From contig OZ014420.1 in assembly GCA_963965975.1 (NCBI GenBank), forward strand, positions 5,296,001-5,360,000: 64,000 nucleotides of DNA, given 5' to 3'. Positions 10,916-22,481 of this stretch are shown in pieces. Position numbers and translations under genes: made by a program. The notes beneath the pieces are model-generated. The model was not told where the DNA came from. It worked only from the letters and a program-made list of their open reading frames with translations, and made no database searches. Position 1 is the first letter of the stretch, and each line of letters begins with the position of its first letter. This DNA comes from Xestospongia bergquistia (lineage: Eukaryota > Porifera > Demospongiae > Haplosclerida > Petrosiidae).

Positions 10916-13745
10916 ATGGCTAAACTAAGCATTACTTTATTGACTCCAACTTTGTTGTTATTGTATCTCAGAATAGGAGTACGCGCAGGATATTACCCTA
11001 GTTGGATTATAAAGATAGGACGTGTCAGTGAAGCAGTTGCTCCTGGTTCTTATGCTGATTCTTTAGCACAACAAAACGGTCTGGTCAACGTAGGCCAAGT
11101 GAGTAAAGTGATTTCATTGCCATGGGTAACCATATTTTATTGAGAATCCAGTAGCAAAATCTTATCTATTATTTAAACATAGTACCTTCCTTGCATCAAA
11201 TGCTGAAGGTACCTCACTCTGAGATACCTCTCCCTTTGAAGCAATTTGTACTCAGACTATACCCTCAGTTAGCAATTGATCGAGTTTGTTCTTTAGATGT
11301 TAGTTAGTGTTCTCATTATTATTAAGAGTCCCTATTTATTTCTCCTTTAAAAATGCTGTGCTGGTTACACACAAGTATATTTATGATTTACTGTTTCCTT
11401 TTCTAGGTAGGACAATTAAAACACGTCTTCCGATTAAAACATCCTCAAGGAAAAAGACAACCTTATCCTAACATCACAGCATCTTTACAGAATGGAAGCC
11501 AGGTTCATATAGAACAACACTACAATAGAGTCTTTATATGTTATATTAGGTAGCGTATGTGGAACAAGAGCAATCTCTGAATCATGTTCTAAAGAACTTT
11601 TCTCTTCCTTCTGATCCTTACTGGCAATATCAATGGCCATGGGTAAAAATAATTTTTTAAAAATAACTTGTATGATTCATTGTATGATCAAGGTTTTATA
11701 TCATTCCTTGAAGTAATATTAAATATTCTTTGTTTTATTATTGAAAGGATGAATGAATCATGTGACTATAACTATCATTTATAGTGTAACATACTCTATA
11801 ATATTTCATGACACATTCAATGATATCATATACTCTATAACACACTGTATCCAGTAATATTGTCTTTGTTTTATTAGTACAACACAGGTCAAAGTGGAGG
11901 ACCATCTGACTATGATATTAATGTAGTACCAGTTTGGATTGAAGGAGTCTCTGGAGCTAATACTGCTGTCTTAGTTATTGATGACGGTAAAGAAATGTTC
12001 ATTTATCAAATCTTTTTTTATTCTATATATAGGCATACAAACTAATCATCCTGACCTCCAAGACAACATTGTAAGTAATCTACTTACTCCCTCACAATAG
12101 GTTCATTTTTAACACAATTAAACCATCCTTGTCTCATGTAATATTAATTAGTCAATGACCTCTTCTTTTAGGATCTATCACTATGTTATAGTGTTATAAG
12201 AGAGAATAATGATATCTCAGCTATTCCTTCATTTAATGATTTTGGACATGGTACGTCTTGTGCTGGAGAGATTGCTATGATTAGAGATAATGGTGTTTGT
12301 GGAACTGGTGTAGCTTTTAATACCAGAATAGGAGGTCAGTTATACATGTATGGAATGAGAATATTAAAAGAAGAGATTTTATGGTCATCTTGAATTGAAA
12401 GTTTTCTTAGAGAGATGTTAAAACTGTGACATTTTCAATGGCAACATAATATAATTGTTTACAAACAGTGAAGTATTTAGAAAGACTAGTATATTTAAAT
12501 TTGTTAGAAGGTCTTCTAATTCTCTATAACCATTAAATCTAACATTACTATAATGTCTACTGTTAATCATGTGATTTACTCTTAAAGAGAATGTGCATAT
12601 CATAGCTCTAACATTTTTGTAATAGTGTCTGTATAAACATTGAAAAACAGCAAAGCATTAATTAGTCTTTGTTCTTTGTAATTACCATTTTAGGTTTTCA
12701 AGTTGATTTTAGTGATTTCTTACCAAGCTATGAAGTGAAAGCATTTGGTTTTCGTTCTGATGTTATTCAAGTGTACAGTAATAGTTGGGGTCCTAATGAT
12801 GATGGATTTGTTGTACAAGGACCAGGTCTATTTTCATATGATGCTCTCTATGAGGGAATAACTAATGTGAGTTTATATTACATTGTCTTAAGAATAAATT
12901 GTGTTCTTGTTTGCAATGATTGCTTATATCAATATTTCTTATACCTTCCAGGGACGTAATGGTAATGGATCAATTTATATCTTCTCTTCTGGTAATGGAG
13001 GCCATTATGGAGACTCATGTGCTGCAGATGGCTATGCATCTAATATATACACAATAGCTGTAGGATCTGCTAATCAGTTAGGAGAACAAGCCTTCTATGA
13101 TGAAGATTGTTCTGCTAAAATGGCTGTCACTTACAGCTATAACAGTTTTCATGCAAGTGATCAAGTTGTAAGTATCTTATAGTGTAAACCACATAAAATA
13201 TAATATTTTATAGGCAACTACATTTCCAAGTAGTGAGTGTGTAAGAAATTTTACTGGTACAAGTGCATCAGCTCCACTAGTAGCTGGAGTCATTCTATTA
13301 GCTCTTGAAGTCAAGTAAGTTCAGTTACAGGATATATTAGCATTTTCTATTATCTTATTTATAGTCCTGAATTGTCTTGGCGTGATGTGCAATACCTTAT
13401 TGCCTATACTTCTAAGACAGCTAACTTAGAAGGAGAGTTTGTAACTAATGGTGCTGGTCTTAAAGTTAGTAATCAGTTTGGATTTGGAGCTATTGATGCT
13501 GAGGCTTTAGTAACAAGAGCTAGATACTGGACACCTGTAGGAGAGGTAGTAAATCTTACCGAACCTATAATGTGAGTATATTTGACTGTCACTTTTTGAC
13601 ATTAAAGTATCATATATTGGATGATGTCCACATCAAGATATTAAGATAAATTTTGATAAATTTTAATGTTTATTTACATTGTTTGACCATATTACAAACT
13701 CATGACAAGAGATCTTTTTATAATAGATAAATCAATTTCAAATTG

Positions 13746-13796
<51 letters not shown>

Positions 13797-15322
13797 AATT
13801 GAGCATTATGAACATGGTATGATATCTGAGTTAAGGATGTAAATGTATTTCTAGGATACCTAAATGCCTACAAGAAGGGAAGGAGATTCCATAGTAAATG
13901 ATAAATAAATATATAGAATCTCCCCCTCTTGTAGGCATTTAGGTATCCTAGAACTACATTTATGTCCTTAACTCAGATATCATACCATGTTCTTACGCTC
14001 AATTATATATATAACAATTTGAAATTATTAAACAAGGTAAAGAATCTATACAAGATAAATCAATGTCACTATTATTATGGAACATTTTACAATGTTATTT
14101 ATGTACTTGTCTTCAATAGAACTGGAGCTTCTCTGGTTATAACAAAGGATAACCCTTATAAAGGAACAAGACCAATACTTTCTTGGAGTGGACGATACCT
14201 AGAACATGTGATATTGGAGGTGACCTTTGGGATCATTACGGTAAGATGATTGTTATTTCAATTTAACAAGATTTAAATGTAGATATCATTCTATGATAGT
14301 TAATTGTTACAATAAAACTCTAAAAATTGAAGCCAGATTAGTCACACCCATTGTTTTAACATTCATGGTAGTGGTGAATGAAAAGCATTCATTGGTGGTT
14401 TACAAGTGGATGTTAAGTTAAAATTTATCATCTCTAATAGTAACAACATATTGAAGTGGACATCATACATTATATGATACATAGTCCAAAGCAAATATAA
14501 GAAACTGTTTGTCTTGATAACAAAAATAAATTGTAATATTTCTTGACTTTACATGTATTGATACTTACATAAAACATTGTTTTCTATTAGTCATCAACAT
14601 GCTACAATGAAAATAATTATGCAACAAACCCATATGTCATCAATCATTCTGGTCCACGTCGTGGAGATACATCTATCGTTCTGTGTTCACCTCAAGGGAC
14701 CTGTTCAACACTTTTACCTGAGCGTCCTCGTGATTTTGTTAACTGTGTAGGATATCCTAAGAATTGGCCATTTATGAGTGTCCATTTCTGGGGAGAGAAT
14801 CCAATAGGTAATTGGACAGTTGAAATGAGTTTTGACAGTGATACAGGTGGTGCTAGTCTTGAGTCAATGAATCTAATTTTGTTTGCAGTACAAAGCAAAC
14901 CAGAGGACATAGTTGGTCAATGTGACCCTGCTTGTGCCACACCCACTGGATGTAGCTATGGAAATGGTTCTCAATATTGTGATATATGCGGTAATGGTTA
15001 TTATCGAAATGCCAGTACAATGGAATGTGTACATAGCTGTTCTCCAGGTGCATGTATTATAGAGGGTACATGTGTATTTTATAATGGATCTTGTCCTCAA
15101 ACTACCACAAGTGGGTTGACTTCAAAGGATATTATTATTATAGCAGTAGTATCTTCAGTACTGGTCATTACATGTCTTGTGTTATTGTGTGTATGTGTGA
15201 TACTGTGCTGTTCTTGCTCTACAAATAAAATCAAGAAATATCGTGAAGTAACTATTAAGGATGAAGTGGAGGAATCTTCTTATCAACCTTATGAATACGT
15301 TAGAACCCCAATTACTGTGTAA
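10916..15322 (+). CDS. Furin/kexin-like proprotein convertase, copy C (complete, altered pro-site)
   Basis: Twelve exons matching copy B one for one: 10916-11098, 11407-11502, 11550-11642, 11878-11986, 12033-12070, 12172-12334, 12694-12866, 12952-13167, 13214-13314, 13365-13571, 14120-14240, 14591-15322; about 743 aa. Signal peptide, S8 pro-region, catalytic domain with Asp 11980-11982 (VIDDG), His 12247-12249, oxyanion Asn 12994-12996 and Ser 13262-13264, P domain, Cys-rich part, TM helix, tail. All catalytic residues are kept, but the dibasic site at the pro/mature border is replaced by Leu-Lys (11589-11594), so self-cleavage may be lost or done elsewhere, for example at the internal GKR of the pro-region. 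The tail differs from A/B (KIKKYREVTIKDEVEE, ending with a YEYV tyrosine motif). Intron 10 carries a foldback insertion absent from copy B. Confidence 0.88.
13734..14026. mobile_element. Foldback/MITE-like insertion in intron 10 of copy C
   Basis: Arms starting AATTTCAAATTGTTATATAT (13734) and ending ATATAACAATTTGAAATT (14026) are inverted copies; the inner arms share ATGGTATGATATCTGAGTTA and CTAGGATACCTAAATGCCTA. A (TA)n tract lies in the left arm (13749-13798). Copy B has no such insert in the same intron. AGATAAATCAAT occurs at about 13725 and again at about 14053, a possible target duplication, though the second lies 27 bases beyond the arm. Confidence 0.7.
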
Positions 15323-15455
15323 TACAATTTATTATCATTACTTTAAATAATTTTTTTGCGTTTTTTACTCAATTTGTAAAGATAGTAATAATAATTATTA
15401 TTTGTGCTTTTAATTTTTTATAAATTAATCACTGAGTGGGTGGGTATATAGAATG

Positions 15456-15469
15456 GTTGTCATGGAAAT
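15456..15469 (+). promoter_or_regulatory. X-box-like motif upstream of the coiled-coil gene
   Basis: GTTGTCATGGAAAT, 15 bases before the ATG at 15485, resembles the 14-base RFX X-box form GTTNCCATGGNAAC with mismatches at the edges. The same motif is kept in the relics after copies A and B, as expected of shared ancestry, so conservation alone is not proof of function. Confidence 0.4.
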
Positions 15470-15484
15470 AAACTAATATCAAAT

Positions 15485-16932
15485 ATGGAGGAAGATTTCT
15501 CAAGCAATGACATTCAATCACAGTCTCTTGAAAGCGAAGAAGGTAAAGAAAACGCGGCAGTCATTTACAAACCACCTAGTGGTATCCACCTCAAACGTAC
15601 AGGCACAAAGCTCGAAGCAGTAACAAAATGTACTAGAGACAAAAGAATTTCTAGCCTAAGTACAGATTCATTTATTACAAATAGGCCACATTCTAATGCT
15701 ACCACATTTAAAGCTAGTCAGTTACTTGATGCTAGCTTTACGGAGTGGTTAGCAGAGAAAGAGAAGGATAGGAAGTGTCAACAGGAAGCCATCAAGGAGT
15801 TCAAACTAAAACAAGAGGAAGAAGCATCCTTGAAAAAGGTAATGACAATATAATCTGTCGCTAACACCTGCTATAATTAGTATAGTCTCCTGTTTATAAT
15901 TTGCCATGAAATTTATCAGGTACTTTTCCATTCATAGACTGTTAAGGAGGAACGGTCTAAAGAAGCTATTGAGAGATGGAGACAAAATAAAAGGAAAGAT
16001 TCAATAGAGACAGCTAAGAGGAAAGAAGAAGAGAGTATGCAAACATCTAAAAAGGTTAGCTTTGTACCTTTACTTAATTTTGCTAGCTCATCACAATGAC
16101 TATAATTTATAATAGGCAGAAGACCAGCAAATGAAGCAGCAATGTTCAGAAGAAGCTGCAAAAAAGTGGCGATTGGAGAAAAACAGAGAGTTGAGAGAGA
16201 TACAACAAGAAAAAGCACAAAAAGAGAAAAAAGAAAAAGAAGAAAAGACAGAGGAATTAAAAGAGAGAATAGAATCTTCTACTCAAGCATTCAAAGCTTG
16301 GTAATTATCACCAGCATACATGAACATAGAGTTATTTCCACATCAATAACTACAGCATAGACTTTTATTTGATTGTATGTTCATATTAATGATATACTTA
16401 ATATCCTTACAGGTGTGAGAGGAAAGACAAGATACAAAAAGAAGTTGTACATAAAAAGATAAATGAAAGAAAACACCTGACGCAAAGACAATTATCAGAG
16501 AAGCAAGACAGACAGGAACAAGCCAAGAGTGCATATGCATCTTGGAAATCTGCTAAAGATAAAAAACTAAAGGAAAGTCAAACTCTGTACACTTATAATC
16601 CTGATCCAAGACAACCTCCTAAGCATAACAAATGGTGTCCTGTAAGAGGTATCAAATATTCCTATCCTGCTGATACTAGATTCTCTGTAAAGAGAACAAG
16701 TACTAATACAGAAGATATTACTTCAGTGAAATCAACTGAATCTTATAGCAATTGTTCTTTTGAATCTGACAATGACTCAGTTGGTCATAAAGAACCAACC
16801 CGTACTAGTACACCATATAATTCCTCTATAGAGGATACTGCTATTAATAAGACAGGAAAATTAAAACAAATTACTGTATGTTGTCAGACTCTTGAATATT
16901 GGTGTACTTGTCATGAAGAAAATGATGACTAA
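15485..16932 (+). CDS. Coiled-coil protein of CCDC34/MAP9-like type
   Basis: Four exons, 15485-15838, 15938-16054, 16116-16300 and 16413-16932, give 391 aa in one frame; stop 16930-16932. N-terminal 70 residues are polar and low in structure, then about 180 residues are charged Lys/Glu/Arg coiled coil with repeated aromatic anchors (FTEWLAEKEKD, IERWRQNKRKD, AFKAWCERKDK, AYASWKSAKDK). This spacing of Trp within Lys/Glu helices is seen in CCDC34, CCDC181 and MAP9, microtubule- or cilium-linked proteins; I cannot say which. The C-terminus holds NPDPRQPPKHNKWCPVR and a Ser-rich tail ending in a Cys-rich patch. It lies 160 bases after copy C, and relics of it follow copies A and B. An X-box-like motif lies just upstream. 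Confidence 0.75.
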
Positions 16933-17022
16933 TGATCATAGGCAGTATAATTTTTCACTCTTTTTTAAGAAAATTATAATTTTTAACTACGATGCACACC
17001 CACGCATCTGATTACTAATCGT
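16933..17022. other. Short spacer between coiled-coil and HEAT-repeat genes
   Basis: AT-rich 3' flank of the coiled-coil gene; no coding sign. It leads directly into the X-box of the next gene. Confidence 0.5.
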
Positions 17023-17035
17023 GTTGCTAGGCAAC
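17023..17035 (+). promoter_or_regulatory. Palindromic RFX X-box
   Basis: GTTGCTAGGCAAC is a perfect match to the 13-base palindromic X-box (GTNRC..GGYAAC half-sites) bound by RFX factors, 66 bases before the HEAT-repeat ATG at 17102. X-boxes within about 150 bases of the start are the classic mark of ciliary genes in animals. Confidence 0.75.
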
Positions 17036-17101
17036 CAAATAGCTACTTGCTAGCAAGCAGAGTACTAGCATTGCCTGGGTACCAGGAATATTACATGCAT
17101 C

Positions 17102-18481
17102 ATGGACTTGTATGCGTGTGGATCCTTAGTTCATGTACCTTCTTTAGGTATCAACTCGACAAATAAACAACTACCTATCTCTACATCCAGTGCTGTAACT
17201 AAATTGTCATTACATTCAGGAACGGCAGTAGCTACTTTAGGAAACGACCAACAAGATAAGCCAACTGCTCCAAGACGGTTAGCCAGACGTCAAATCATAT
17301 CTGAATTATGCCATAATTTGAAATTTGAGAACAAAGTTGTATCCACTCGTTGTCCTGAAGCTATTACATACAGAGATGCTAAGAAGAAGTTCAATGGATT
17401 ATATTATAATAAGACTACTCATCAAAATAGAACTAAGAATATAATTGTTGGTCGGTGTAACATGAGAGGGGATGGACGTCGTCATATGCCTTGTCATTTA
17501 GGTCAATCATCAACTGTTAATAAACTTCCATCTTTAACAACCACTCAGTCTCAATTCAAATCAGTTAAAACTACAGGATTAACTGGTATGCCAATAAATC
17601 TTCCTCAGGCTAGTAAGTCAATTGCTGTAAAATGGGAGGAGACTGCATTAGAGGGTGTGTCATTGCCTACAGCAAAAACCTTAGTTGGTCGGTCTCATGG
17701 TGATGAAAAAGAACATCTAGAAGTGATACTCAGAGAGAGAGAAGAACGACTAAAGCCACAAAAGTCTAGTTATCAAGTATCTGATATGACTACACAAGTT
17801 GAAGAAGTAATTTATTACTGAGAATGTATACAATACTACATTAGTAATGGCCTATTCTAGTTAATTGAGTAGATCCATATGTGTATGTCAAGTAATCATA
17901 GAAGTGTAATACTCAGACATTAAAGTATACACCAACAATTCCATGTATAAAAGTTGAAGTATAATTTATGCTTTCGTCCTTTAGAGAGACAAGCCAACAG
18001 TTAAAATTGAACCAACTCTATACACAAAAGACTACCTCACTGAACTAGCTGAGGGTGCAATTCCTTTATATCAATCACAAATTAACGGTCCTACTGATGT
18101 CATTGTTTTAAGTAACAATACAACTTTCAACAAAGTATTACAACCAACTTATCCCAAGGATCCTGGATCATTTATAGGACATGAGACAAGTAACCAAGAT
18201 ATGGAGACAGTAAAGTGTGTTAAAGGCCAAAGAAGATGGCTCTCTCAACCTGTACGAGCCCCAGTAAGTAAAGTGACACTAATAACGCATTTATTGCACA
18301 TAATAATATAAGTAATTTTACTCTTATTTTCTTGTCCTAAAGACACCTACAGAGATCCAGTGGGTGGTTCAAACTAGTATATCAGAGTCTAGTAGAGAAA
18401 TACAGAAGGAGGAGTCTCAAGAAGATTATAAAATTACAAAAACAGAGGAGCTTTTGAAAGTTGGTATGTAATAGACATTAT

Positions 18482-18538
<57 letters not shown>

Positions 18539-21175
18539 TATATATTATATATATAAGAGCTAAATTGTCTGTTAAAATATTACATGGACTAACCACTGCA
18601 GTTCTGCAATTGGAAGATTACCTATAATGTCCTTTGTCTATTTTGTATCTATTTATTAGCTCAAGAGCTGCTCGGAAAATGGCATGTTTATGTTCAACAT
18701 CAAGATATCAATCCAGAGAGAGCATTACAAGATCTAACTGCTGTCAGTGTTAATGTACAGTTATATGGTTTGGGTATTGCTGCTAATATAATACAAAACA
18801 ATATAATGAACCATTTAAAACATACATCTTCCTGTAATCTAATTTCAATGAGAAGTAAAGAAGAAAGTGGACCTAATTTACCGGAAGATGTAGTACAAAA
18901 AATATCTGATCTCTTACTGGCGGAAGTGGAGAAGGTGAGAGTAATCTCTGCTGTATTGCTTTGCTGTCTAGGAGAAACAAATGATGAGGTATTAATTGTT
19001 TGTATGACTGAATGATATAAATGATACCATATCTAGATCTTCCATACTTTACACTGTTCAAGTGAAAATGGTGGTAGTACTGAGCAGTGGGCTGCTATTC
19101 AATGCTTGGCTCTCGAAGGGATTTCTACTGCAGCCATTGTAAAGGGCCTTCTCTCCAGTCTCTCATCCTCTATGACCTCCACATTGAAATATGGACCTAA
19201 ACAAGAAAGGGCAGCTGTTCTTTTAGCTAGACTAAGTCGGGATTCGGTATATTAATTTTAATAGTAATTTAATATTGTAATCTATTGCCTCTAAATTTAG
19301 GGCCTTGTTTATGCCATGTTATTGGAGCAACTTAACAGTAAGAGCCCTCAAGACAGATATACTGCTTGTAAACTATTACCTCAATTACATGGAGGAATTA
19401 ATAGGGTCAGTCCATCTGGAATATACACATATTATCATTAATTTTGTATGCATATTTGATTGTTCTTAGGATGTTTGTAACCGTCTTGTCACTATGTCTT
19501 GGGATGATTGGAGCCCTGATGTAAAAATGGCTGCTGCACAAGCACTTGGAACTACAGGACATGCCAAGGTGCCTGCTAATTTAACTCAACCTCAACCTAT
19601 GTTACCTTACTGTACACTTAGTATTTTAATTTATACTGTGTTCTTATTACTATAGCTGATTCATGATGAACTAGAAAGAAGACTAAAGGAAAAATATGAG
19701 AGCACAAGGCTTGATGCCTTAAGGAAAGTACGTACTTTCTAGTATCTTTGTTCTTCATGTTAGTGGAATTGTATATAGTTACATATTCTTCATTTGATGA
19801 CCACTAAATTGTTACCGGCATTTGTGGAGTGTTTCAAAGATGACCACATATCTGTAAAACTGGAAACAATTGCAGTAAGTATATTACTGTAAATTTTAAT
19901 AAATTGTTTTAATTTGTTGATAATTATTTAGATTGCAGATAACAGAAAAATTTTATTTGCTTAAAATAAGTAGACAGTTTGGAGCATATGCCAACTATGT
20001 AATGCTGTACATAGAGCTTGGTTGTATACTGGTTAGTTACAGATGCTTTGTTGAAACAGTATTTATCCCTTGTTCATATCTTCAATAATTGGAAAATACG
20101 ATTACTTTTGGCATTGTGATTTTTGAGTTATGCTAGTTTGGCTTTGTGGATATATAACTCAGTATTGTGCTGTACATTGTATTGATAAAACTATGTTAAC
20201 TAACTAAACCAAGACTTGGTTTAAATGACTTAATGCATTTTTAAGTGTACTAAAATAATACATCAGACTGACAGGACTGTGCTTGTACAACAACACTACA
20301 TCTTTGCTATACAGGTAGCTGAGGCATTATCATTGAACGATGATGATGTAATTGCAGCTCTCACAAACTTGATGCATGATAGATGTTGGAAGATTAAAGC
20401 TCATGCTATACGAGGTAAAGAAGTATGTTTGAACTGATCATAAAATTAATTGTCTAAACTCCTTAGCTCTTGGTGTTCTGAAAGCTAAAAATATTCTTTC
20501 TCATCTCCTGTGGGCAGTAAGGTTTGAGAGACTACCTGAAGTAAGAGCTGAGGCGTGTAATGCATTAGCTCTGTTAGGAATACGTAATGATAAAGTGGCC
20601 AGTGCTCTGAAAGATATCTTAATCGTTGAAGATAACGGTCTTGTCTTAAAGTATGTCACTCAATGTATTATTAATGTAGCAACACTCTTTCTACCTCCTT
20701 ATAGCCAAGCCAAGGAAGCTCTTCTTCAATTAGGATATGAACCAATGGCCGAAGACAGTATGGCTGAGACTGTTTGTGCTGAAGTAAAAAGACTTGGCTC
20801 TCAGAATGCTATAACTGAACAGATCTTAGCCTCTCAAGAGAAACAGATGGTTGATTATGTCATCACCAGACCATTGTGTTCTTTAAGCAGCAGAGACTAC
20901 CTCAACGAAAAACTAAGGTATTATTTAAAAGAGACTTGCTTACAGTATTTACATTGTATATATATCTTTGTATTTATAGGCATAAATATATCATTAACAA
21001 AGCTACCCACCCAAATCAATCTCCTGATAAAAATGATATAGTGTGGCCATCAGTTTATCAAGACATTGAAGACAGGCCTTGGTCACCAGATAAAGAAGGT
21101 ATAAATGGACATCTTGAAACTATCAGAAGACATTGTCAACTTGATACCACCAATTTTACTACTGTCAGCTCTTAA
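17102..21175 (+). CDS. HEAT-repeat protein, probably HEATR4-like
   Basis: Thirteen exons: 17102-17806, 17985-18263, 18343-18463, 18660-18988, 19037-19246, 19301-19405, 19470-19568, 19656-19727, 19779-19874, 20315-20414, 20467-20650, 20705-20917, 20980-21175; 902 aa with no frame break. The first 370 residues are basic and poorly ordered (RRLARRQIISELCHNLKFEN; RDKPTVKIEPTLYTKDYL). From about residue 380 the chain is paired helices typical of HEAT repeats: AVLLCCLGETND, AAIQCLALEGIS, AAVLLARLSRDS, ACKLLPQLHG, VKMAAAQALGTTGHAK, VKLETIAVAEALS, VRAEACNALALLGI. The end (WPSVYQDIEDRPWSPDK) has no repeat. HEATR4 is the best fit by layout; other HEAT scaffolds are possible. A perfect X-box upstream suggests ciliary use. 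A 54-base in-frame intron at 20651-20704 could be retained without breaking the frame. Confidence 0.72.
18487..18556. repeat. (TA)n microsatellite in an intron of the HEAT-repeat gene
   Basis: Mostly pure TA dinucleotides, about 70 bases, between exons 3 and 4. Confidence 0.9.
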
Positions 21176-21984
21176 GTACTTATTTTTTAAATAAGTTAAT
21201 TTATATGATTAGTGCTTGAATTAAAATATAAAGAATATGGTATAATTATGACATAATTATAATTAACTACATACATCATTTAGTAATTCTAGACTTTCTG
21301 TGTGGAACTAAACTCAGTACTCTGCATTACTGTGTCATTCATTGCTTGAAGCACAAGCTAAAAATTGAATTGAGCCTAAAGAATCTAACATCACAATTAA
21401 TCTAGATGCTACAACTGGACAAGATTTACATGTTACTTTACTCAACTACAAACATCTTCTGTTTCTCTATGGGAATGATGAAGAATCGATTTCTACTTGC
21501 TATAGTTATCGTTGTATTTAAAACAAACATTGCTTTTTTTGACTGTGCCTATATGATCCAACAATGAAATTGAAGTTGTATGTGATCTATGAAGTAGATA
21601 GTATGCAGTATGATATAACTTTCAAGTTATTGATTTGAGCATTTTTGTCTGTAGACTGTTTTGCTAGACCATTTAGATCTGTCTGTTGAGATTTGGTAGT
21701 CTTACATTCATGTAACTTAACTCAATGAGACAATGTCTCATCATGCAGTTCAACAGTACAGTGAGGTCTTAACATTATCAGAATTATTAGTAATATTTAC
21801 CTTACTGTCATCATTGCAGTACTGAGTTTTTAATAATAGTAACAGTAATATTTATGTTAGGATTTGTTCATATCACAATTTACAACAAAGTGTATTGCTT
21901 TATGATGATATTGTTAATGAATGTCAAGGAGCAACTAAGTTGCTATTCTCTATAGCTTCTTCTGCGACCCACTTTCTGTAGCTG
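21176..21984. other. Convergent spacer, no gene seen
   Basis: About 800 AT-rich bases between the convergent 3' ends of the HEAT-repeat gene and the thioredoxin gene. No frame, repeat or RNA gene recognised; it should hold both 3' untranslated regions. Confidence 0.5.
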
Positions 21985-22407
21985 TCAGTCCTTTGGTACA
22001 AACTCATCAATTTCTTTTTCTGATATAAGACCGAGAAATGATGCTGTCATTTCTCCATCTCTCATAACTAGAACAGTGGGAACAGCAGCTACACCATATT
22101 TGATTGCTAATTCTTGGTGGTTATCAATATTGACCTTAGCCAAATCCACTTTATTGTTTCTTGTTTCGACCACTTTAGTCAATATAGGCCCTAACGTTTT
22201 ACAAGGTTGACACCATATAGCATGAAAGTCAACTACAACTGGTTTCTTCGCTTCTAGAACTTTCTTCTTGAAATCTTCTTCGCTTTCTACATCAAAGACA
22301 TCACTGAGTGTGCTTGAGAGAGAGAGAGCGCGCCATTGAAGTTTGACCAGCCTTCTAATAAGAGTAGATCTACTGATAGAGACAGCAGATCTGAATAAAG
22401 TAGCCAT
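21985..22407 (-). CDS. TXN2: Mitochondrial thioredoxin (TXN2-like), intronless
   Basis: Single exon, 140 aa. Residues 1 to about 36 are rich in Arg, Ser and Leu with almost no acids, a mitochondrial presequence; the rest is a full thioredoxin fold: VVVDFHAIWCQPCKTLGPIL with the redox Cys pair at 22201-22212, VDLAKVNIDNHQELAIKYGV, and the cis-proline motif AAVPTVLVMRDG. It should reduce disulfides in the matrix as part of the thioredoxin/peroxiredoxin system. The active site is CQPC instead of the usual CGPC. It is the only intronless gene in the window, which may mean a processed retrocopy that stayed functional. The start lies 74 bases from the divergent gene at 22482. Confidence 0.92.
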   Translation of the reverse strand: MATLFRSAVSISRSTLIRRLVKLQWRALSLSSTLSDVFDVESEEDFKKKVLEAKKPVVVDFHAIWCQPCKTLGPILTKVVETRNNKVDLAKVNIDNHQELAIKYGVAAVPTVLVMRDGEMTASFLGLISEKEIDEFVPKD

Positions 22408-22481
22408 TTTTCACTGAAGGGTTAAAAACATCCTAGAGGCAACGCCCATAGAATGGAGGGAGGTTCAAAACACAATATAGT
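22408..22481. promoter_or_regulatory. Short bidirectional promoter
   Basis: Only 74 bases separate the two start codons. It contains TCCTAGAGGCAAC (about 22431-22443), whose right half GGCAAC is a good X-box half-site while the left half is poor. No TATA box seen. Confidence 0.4.

Noticed and set aside
22431-22443. X-box in the thioredoxin/NACHT promoter
   Set aside because: Only the right half-site fits; left half has several mismatches, so it is mentioned but not called a site.
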